Positions 43,271 to 47,043 of a DNA stretch of 47,043 nt are shown piece after piece (within the stretch, counting starts at the first letter, position 1; every line of letters starts with the position of its first letter). The translations under genes were made by a program, and so were the position numbers. Source of the DNA: CAJINA01 sp964647585 (GTDB lineage: Bacteria > Desulfobacterota > Desulfobacteria > Desulfobacterales > CAJINA01). The stretch covers positions 1-47,043 of the forward strand of contig CAZYGG010000033.1 of the NCBI GenBank assembly GCA_964647585.1, given 5' to 3'. A model generated the notes under the pieces. The model had not been told where the DNA came from. It saw nothing but the letters and a program-made list of their open reading frames with translations, and ran no database searches.

Positions 43271-44238
43271 TGGGGCAGATTTTCGCATATATTACATATA
43301 CAGAAGGTGTTGCCGATGATTCGGCACTTGAACTGGCTGCCGCTGCCAAAAAAATAGACGCCGGCGCAGCTGTTACCGCGATCGTTACCGGTTCCGGCGC
43401 GAATCTGGATACGGTCTGTAATGACATGACCGCATCTTTCAGTGAAGTCTGGAAAATCGACAACGAAGCCCTGGCCTATCCCAACGCCGAGGTTATCCGC
43501 GGCGCCATCGCAGGTATTGTACCGGCTGACGCGATTATCCTGCTGCCGCATGATACCTTTGGCATGGACCTGGGGCCCGGTTTGTCCATAAAACTGGATT
43601 CCGCTTTTACGGCCGACGTGGTGGATATAGAAGGGTTGGATGGCACCACTCTGAAACTTGTCCGCCAGGAATTCGGCGGGGTTGTCAGCACCCATGTTGA
43701 TTGCGACAGTGCGGCCGGAGCAGTACTCAATGTGCGTCCCGGCGCCGTTGCGGCCGATGAGAGCAAGGCGGCCGGCGGCCAGGTGGTTGATAAGTCCGGC
43801 GATGCCGGCGACCTATCCGCGGGACGTAAATATCTGGAGATTGTCGCGGCTGAAGCCGGGGATGTAGACATCACCAAAGAAGATGTCCTGGTCTCCATCG
43901 GTCGTGGTATAGAAGATGAAGAAAATATTGAAATTGCCCAGGAACTGGCCGACGCCATGGGTGCGGTGGTTTCCTGCTCAAGACCGATCGTGGATGCCAA
44001 GTGGCTGGAAAAGTCGCGTCAGGTCGGGACATCCGGGCAGACCGTTAAACCCAAGGTCTATATTGCCGCCGGCATCAGTGGTTCTTTTCAGCACATGGGC
44101 GGCCTGAAGGGCAATCCTTTTATCGTGGCTATCAACAAGAATCCCAAAGCCCCTATTTTTCAGCTGGCCGATGTGGGTATCGAGGCCGACATCCTTGATT
44201 TTCTGCCGGAGTTGACCGAGGCCATAGAGGAGCTTTAG
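43270..44238 (+). CDS. etfA: Electron transfer flavoprotein alpha subunit
   Basis: EtfA of 322 residues. The C-terminal FAD-binding domain is complete: VSCSRPIVDAKWLEKSRQVG, SGQTVKPKVYIAAGISG, FQHMGGLKG, FIVAINKNPKAPIFQLADVGI and DILDFLPELTEAI. The N-terminal half is the usual Rossmann-like domain with the LLPHDTFGMDLGPGLSIKLDSAFTADVV block. No extra ferredoxin domain is present, so this is the ordinary non-bifurcating layout, in keeping with an EMO partner. A terminator follows 40 nt after the stop. Confidence 0.96.
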   Translation: MGQIFAYITYTEGVADDSALELAAAAKKIDAGAAVTAIVTGSGANLDTVCNDMTASFSEVWKIDNEALAYPNAEVIRGAIAGIVPADAIILLPHDTFGMDLGPGLSIKLDSAFTADVVDIEGLDGTTLKLVRQEFGGVVSTHVDCDSAAGAVLNVRPGAVAADESKAAGGQVVDKSGDAGDLSAGRKYLEIVAAEAGDVDITKEDVLVSIGRGIEDEENIEIAQELADAMGAVVSCSRPIVDAKWLEKSRQVGTSGQTVKPKVYIAAGISGSFQHMGGLKGNPFIVAINKNPKAPIFQLADVGIEADILDFLPELTEAIEEL

Positions 44239-44277
44239 AAACAGATAGTACCTGATTGCTGAAATAGGCTTGATTCT

Positions 44278-44316
44278 AAAGGCCGGTATCTCTCTCAGAG
44301 GTATCGGCCTTTTTTA
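44278..44316 (+). terminator. Terminator after etfA
   Basis: AAAGGCCGGTATCTCT and AGAGGTATCGGCCTTTTTT form a stem with two mismatched or wobble pairs and a short loop, followed by a T run. Confidence 0.85.
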
Positions 44317-44331
44317 TTCTGCCCGTAAAAA

Positions 44332-44516
44332 CCTGGTCCTCACAGGCTGTGTCGTAATTGTCAAACTCACGCAGTTGGCAATATCGTCATGCCGGACTTG
44401 ATCCGGGATCCAGTGGCATTACCGTCAGATAGAAATCTGGATGCCGGATCGAGTCCGGCATGACGGAGAAAAATTGAACGATTTTCTGAATTACGGCACA
44501 GCCTCTCAGGGCCAGG
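44332..44516. repeat. 185-bp MITE-like element with nested inverted repeats
   Basis: The outer arms of about 28 bp are 44332-44359 (CCTGGTCCTCACAGGCTGTG...) and 44489-44516, differing at four positions. The inner arms of about 29 bp are 44385-44413 (CGTCATGCCGGACTTGATCC...) and 44438-44466, differing at two positions. No ORF was found inside. Confidence 0.7.
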
Positions 44517-44688
44517 TCAGAGATATTTGGCTGTACCGTTGAAAAGACATATCTTGCCGGAACGGGACATATTCAGGCCATCTGTTATCGGTACTGGACA
44601 AGACACTGGTTGCCGATGTATATAGTTGAGACTATTCCATATTTAAATGTTTAGTAGATAAAAGACAGATTAATACGGAGTCTTGAAG

Positions 44689-45969
44689 ATGCAAAAGGGT
44701 GCTCTTTTCAAAACAGTACGGGTTCTTGTCGTGATCACCTGTGCTCTGGTGGTGGCTGTTGTCCTGGTGGCCCTGCGCCCGAAAGCACAACGCCAGCCAC
44801 CCCCCCAGAACGGGCGGCTGGTTGAGGTGATTTCAATCCAACCCCGGACGGTAACCATGCCGGTAAAGGCTTTTGGTACCATTCGGCCCCGGGAAAAATT
44901 GCTGCTGGTTGCAGAAGTGACCGGTGAGATTTCCCATATGGATGTGCGTTTTGCAGAAGGTTATTGCGTCGACCGGGACACTGTTCTGGCTACCATCGAT
45001 CCGGTTCCTTATACCCTGGCAGTGGAAAGAAGCCGGGGACAGGTTGAAAGCGTTGCCGCCCAGCTTGCAAAGCTTGCGCAGGACGTGCAGAATTTAAACG
45101 CAAACCTTGCCATTGCCAACGAGGATATGCAACTGGCGAAAAACGAATTTCAGCGCCTGAAAGATCTTTATAAGACCAAGGTCACTTCCCGCACAAACCG
45201 GGACCGTGCGGAGCAGGGATACCTGGCCAGCCGGGTGAAACGCCAGGCAATTGAAAACCAGCTGGCGCTCATCGGTCCGTTGCAGGCCGGCCTGCAGTCT
45301 GAAAGAAAAATTGCCCTGGCCGCCCTGCACCAGGCCGAGTATAACCTGGAACGAACCAGGATAACGGCCCCTTTTGGGGGCTGGGTCCTGGAGAAGAAGA
45401 TAGAAACCGGGCAGCATGTCAACACCGGCCAATACCTGGGGAGCATCTATAGAGCCAATGCCCTGGATATCGAGGTTTCCGTGCCCCTGGCTGAACTCAG
45501 GTGGCTGAAAAACGGCAACAAGGGGCTTTCCGGATTCCGCGCCGACATTCAATTGCCCGGCAACAGCGGCGGATCAAAATGGTCCGGAAAGCTTGTACGC
45601 ATTATGGCCGGTCTGGATGAAAAAACACGGATGCAGCGTTTTGTCATAGAAGTAGAAAACGATACGCCGGCCGCCGATCTTTGTTCCGGCCAGGTGGATC
45701 TGGATGCGCTGCGTCCGGGAATGTTTGTTGAAGTTGAGATCCAGGGCCGGCAGATCGAGCAGGTGTTTGAGTTGCCCCGGTATGTCGTCCAGGCGGATGA
45801 CGCGGTATTCGTGGCAGTCGGTGACGAACTCCAGATCAGGCCTGTGCATGTGGTGCGTCGTCTGGGTGAGACGGTTTTTATAGACAGCGGCATAACCGCC
45901 AACGACCGGATCATAAAAACTCCCCTGGCAGGTATTTCCGGTGGGGAGAAGATTAGGATAAGAAGGTAA
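44689..45969 (+). CDS. RND efflux periplasmic adaptor (membrane-fusion protein)
   Basis: Adaptor of 426 residues that bridges an inner-membrane RND pump and an outer-membrane channel. The ATG at 44689 has GGAG 8 nt upstream; TTG at 44683 is too close to it. One N-terminal membrane anchor (VLVVITCALVVAVVLVAL) is followed by the lipoyl half (GTIRPREKLLLVAEVTGEI), a long coiled-coil hairpin (residues about 100-210) and the second lipoyl half (NLERTRITAPFGGWVLEKKIETGQHVNTGQYLG). Beta-barrel and membrane-proximal parts complete it. No TolC-type gene is seen up to the window edge. The substrate is unknown. Confidence 0.9.
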   Translation: MQKGALFKTVRVLVVITCALVVAVVLVALRPKAQRQPPPQNGRLVEVISIQPRTVTMPVKAFGTIRPREKLLLVAEVTGEISHMDVRFAEGYCVDRDTVLATIDPVPYTLAVERSRGQVESVAAQLAKLAQDVQNLNANLAIANEDMQLAKNEFQRLKDLYKTKVTSRTNRDRAEQGYLASRVKRQAIENQLALIGPLQAGLQSERKIALAALHQAEYNLERTRITAPFGGWVLEKKIETGQHVNTGQYLGSIYRANALDIEVSVPLAELRWLKNGNKGLSGFRADIQLPGNSGGSKWSGKLVRIMAGLDEKTRMQRFVIEVENDTPAADLCSGQVDLDALRPGMFVEVEIQGRQIEQVFELPRYVVQADDAVFVAVGDELQIRPVHVVRRLGETVFIDSGITANDRIIKTPLAGISGGEKIRIRR

Positions 45970-46032
45970 CTTTCCACGCGCAACCGTTGTGTCCAGTCAC
46001 CGGTATCTTTCGCTGGCTGCATATTTACAATT

Positions 46033-46144
46033 AGGGGTCAAGGGGCCAAGGGGTCAAGGGGTCGAGTGAAATGCAAAAAGCACTTAATCCGACCTTCAAG
46101 AACTTTTCCTTGAACCCTTGAACCCTCGGACCCTTGAATCCTGG
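46033..46144. repeat. GGGGTCAAGG repeats and their inverse
   Basis: GGGGTCAAGG or GGGGCCAAGG units repeat at 46033-46065. The inverse units CCTTGAACCC and CCCTTGAATCC lie at 46109-46144. Together they form a large hairpin that ends just before the next ATG. Confidence 0.6.
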
Positions 46145-46150
46145 TTTTAC

Positions 46151-47043
46151 ATGAAATCTCTTGCCCGCTGGTCGGTCAATAACAGCGTTACCGTAAACCT
46201 GATCATGATTTTTATCATCATGGCCGGGCTTTTCACCGTGCTGGGCATGCGCCGGGAGATGTTCCCCCAGTTTGCACTCGATATGATTAACGTTTCGGTT
46301 GTCTACCCGGGTGCCAGTCCCCAGGAAGTGGAAGAGGGGATCTGTATCAAGATCGAAGAGAAGATCAAAGGGGTGGAGGGGATCTCCAAAATCCGCTCGG
46401 GATCCTATGAAGGGCTGGGGTCGGTTACGGTTGAGCTGGATTCAAACGCGGACCTGCAAACCGTCCTGGATGATATGAAGACCCAGGTCGACCTGATCGA
46501 TACGTTTCCGGAGGAGGCCGAAGATCCGGTTACCGTGGAGATCATCAACAAAGATCCGACCATAACCGTGGGCGTCTATGGGGACGTGTCTGAAAAGCTG
46601 CTCAGAAAGACGGCTGAAAAAATCCGGGATGACCTGATCAATACCGGACCTATTTCGCTGGTTGAACTGGTTGGGGTCAGGGATTACGAAATTTCCATCG
46701 AGGTATCGGAAGAGGACCTGCGGCGGTACAACCTCTCCTTCGATCAGGTCGTTGCGGCAGTACGGACAGGCAGTATCGATCTGCCCGGGGGCACCATTAA
46801 AACCAAACGGGGCGAGATCCTGGTCAAGTCCATGGGGCAGCTGTATACGGGCCGTGAGTTTGAAAAACTGCCCCTCATTACCCTGGCTGACGGCGCGGTT
46901 CTGTATTTAGGCGATGTCGCCCGTATCACGGACGGGTTCGAGGACGCCGATATTATCACCAAGTTCAATGGAAAGCCGGCCGTGATGGTGCGGGTGAACC
47001 GCACCAAGCATGAAGATGTCATTAAGATCTCCGATACGGTCAG
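46151..47043 (+). CDS. RND-family efflux permease (N-terminal part; 3' end missing)
   Basis: The first 297 residues of an AcrB/MexF-like inner-membrane transporter; the gene runs off the window. TM1 follows the start (VTVNLIMIFIIMAGLFTVLGM), then the porter-domain opening MINVSVVYPGASPQEVEEGI and KIKGVEGISKIRSGSYEGLGSV. The PN2-type region VTVEIINKDPTITVGVYGD leads on to the later sub-domain LVGVRDYEISIEVSEEDLRRYNLSFDQVVAAVR. It follows the adaptor by 181 nt, separated by a repeat. There is no clear ribosome-binding site before the ATG, so the start could be misjudged, although MKSLARWSVNN is a normal RND N-terminus. Confidence 0.92.
   Translation, partial: MKSLARWSVNNSVTVNLIMIFIIMAGLFTVLGMRREMFPQFALDMINVSVVYPGASPQEVEEGICIKIEEKIKGVEGISKIRSGSYEGLGSVTVELDSNADLQTVLDDMKTQVDLIDTFPEEAEDPVTVEIINKDPTITVGVYGDVSEKLLRKTAEKIRDDLINTGPISLVELVGVRDYEISIEVSEEDLRRYNLSFDQVVAAVRTGSIDLPGGTIKTKRGEILVKSMGQLYTGREFEKLPLITLADGAVLYLGDVARITDGFEDADIITKFNGKPAVMVRVNRTKHEDVIKISDTV

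Larger units (their letters stand above)
44239..44688. other. Gap with terminator and a long nested inverted repeat
   Basis: This stretch holds the etfA terminator (44278-44316) and the 185-bp palindromic element (44332-44516). No gene is seen. The remainder up to 44688 has no clear promoter for the efflux genes. Confidence 0.6.

Noticed and set aside
46033..46144. GGGGTCAAGG units as a CRISPR array
   Set aside because: The units are 9-13 nt with no regular spacers and are followed by their inverse; this is a hairpin repeat, not a CRISPR.

Overview
The window looks like a chromosomal segment of an anaerobic, sulfate-reducer-type member of the Desulfobacterota, most plausibly Desulfobacterales. 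This rests on gene content: a Hdr/MvhD/MetFV methylene-tetrahydrofolate reductase cluster with in-frame UGA codons, an hgcAB pair, an Etf and ETF:menaquinone-oxidoreductase-type fatty-acid module, DUF3786 and GcvH-like proteins, and many intergenic palindromic repeats. No rRNA, tRNA, CRISPR array, prophage or intact transposase was seen.

Layout. (1) 1-5820, all minus strand: a partial NIPSNAP-like gene, an orphan family-3 solute-binding protein, the mercury-methylation pair hgcA-hgcB with an upstream arsR and a well-formed promoter/operator, then a receiver-only response regulator and a sigma-54 activator. (2) 6148-15741, mixed housekeeping and accessory genes: an SppA-type lipoprotein peptidase whose signal peptide is split by a repeat, a small membrane protein, DUF3786, 3-methyladenine glycosylase I, a glycosyltransferase, a nucleoside-recognition membrane protein, an ElyC/YdcF-type protein, a PanP-type decarboxylase and a parvulin-type prolyl isomerase. 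(3) 16605-28392, the central feature: one plus-strand operon hdrA(GltD fusion)-mvhD-hdrA-mvhD-hdrCB-metV-metF. Five of its seven genes are interrupted by one in-frame UGA each, at a position where family members carry a functional Cys. Each UGA is followed, 21-24 nt downstream, by a hairpin apex that looks like a bacterial SECIS. The operon ends in an 18-bp terminator. (4) 28474-31357: a histidine kinase with a Rossmann-like N-terminus and a sigma-54 response regulator with a GAFTDA variant. (5) 31486-34342: an archaemetzincin and two tandem GcvH-like proteins with Cys-rich N-terminal halves. (6) 34995-44238, a fatty-acid oxidation regulon: TetR regulator, acyl-CoA dehydrogenase, acyl-CoA ligase, membrane Fe-S oxidoreductase (EMO/FadF type) and EtfBA. 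The same 18-bp palindrome overlaps or abuts the promoters of tetR and of the oxidoreductase gene. (7) 44689-47043: an RND-type efflux adaptor and the start of its permease, which runs off the window.

How it fits together. The Hdr/MvhD/MetFV operon predicts a soluble flavin-based electron-bifurcating or -confurcating complex. It would link methylene-/methyl-tetrahydrofolate in the Wood-Ljungdahl pathway to ferredoxin and, through the GltD-like insertion, probably to NAD(P)H. The fatty-acid module would send acyl-CoA dehydrogenase electrons through Etf and the membrane oxidoreductase to menaquinone. hgcAB draws methyl groups from the same C1 pool, so a methyl-branch operon and Hg methylation share this neighbourhood.

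Interspersed inverted-repeat elements of several families fill the intergenic gaps. One family has a copy inside the 5' end of sppA. All functional statements are from reading the sequence by eye; no database search was run.
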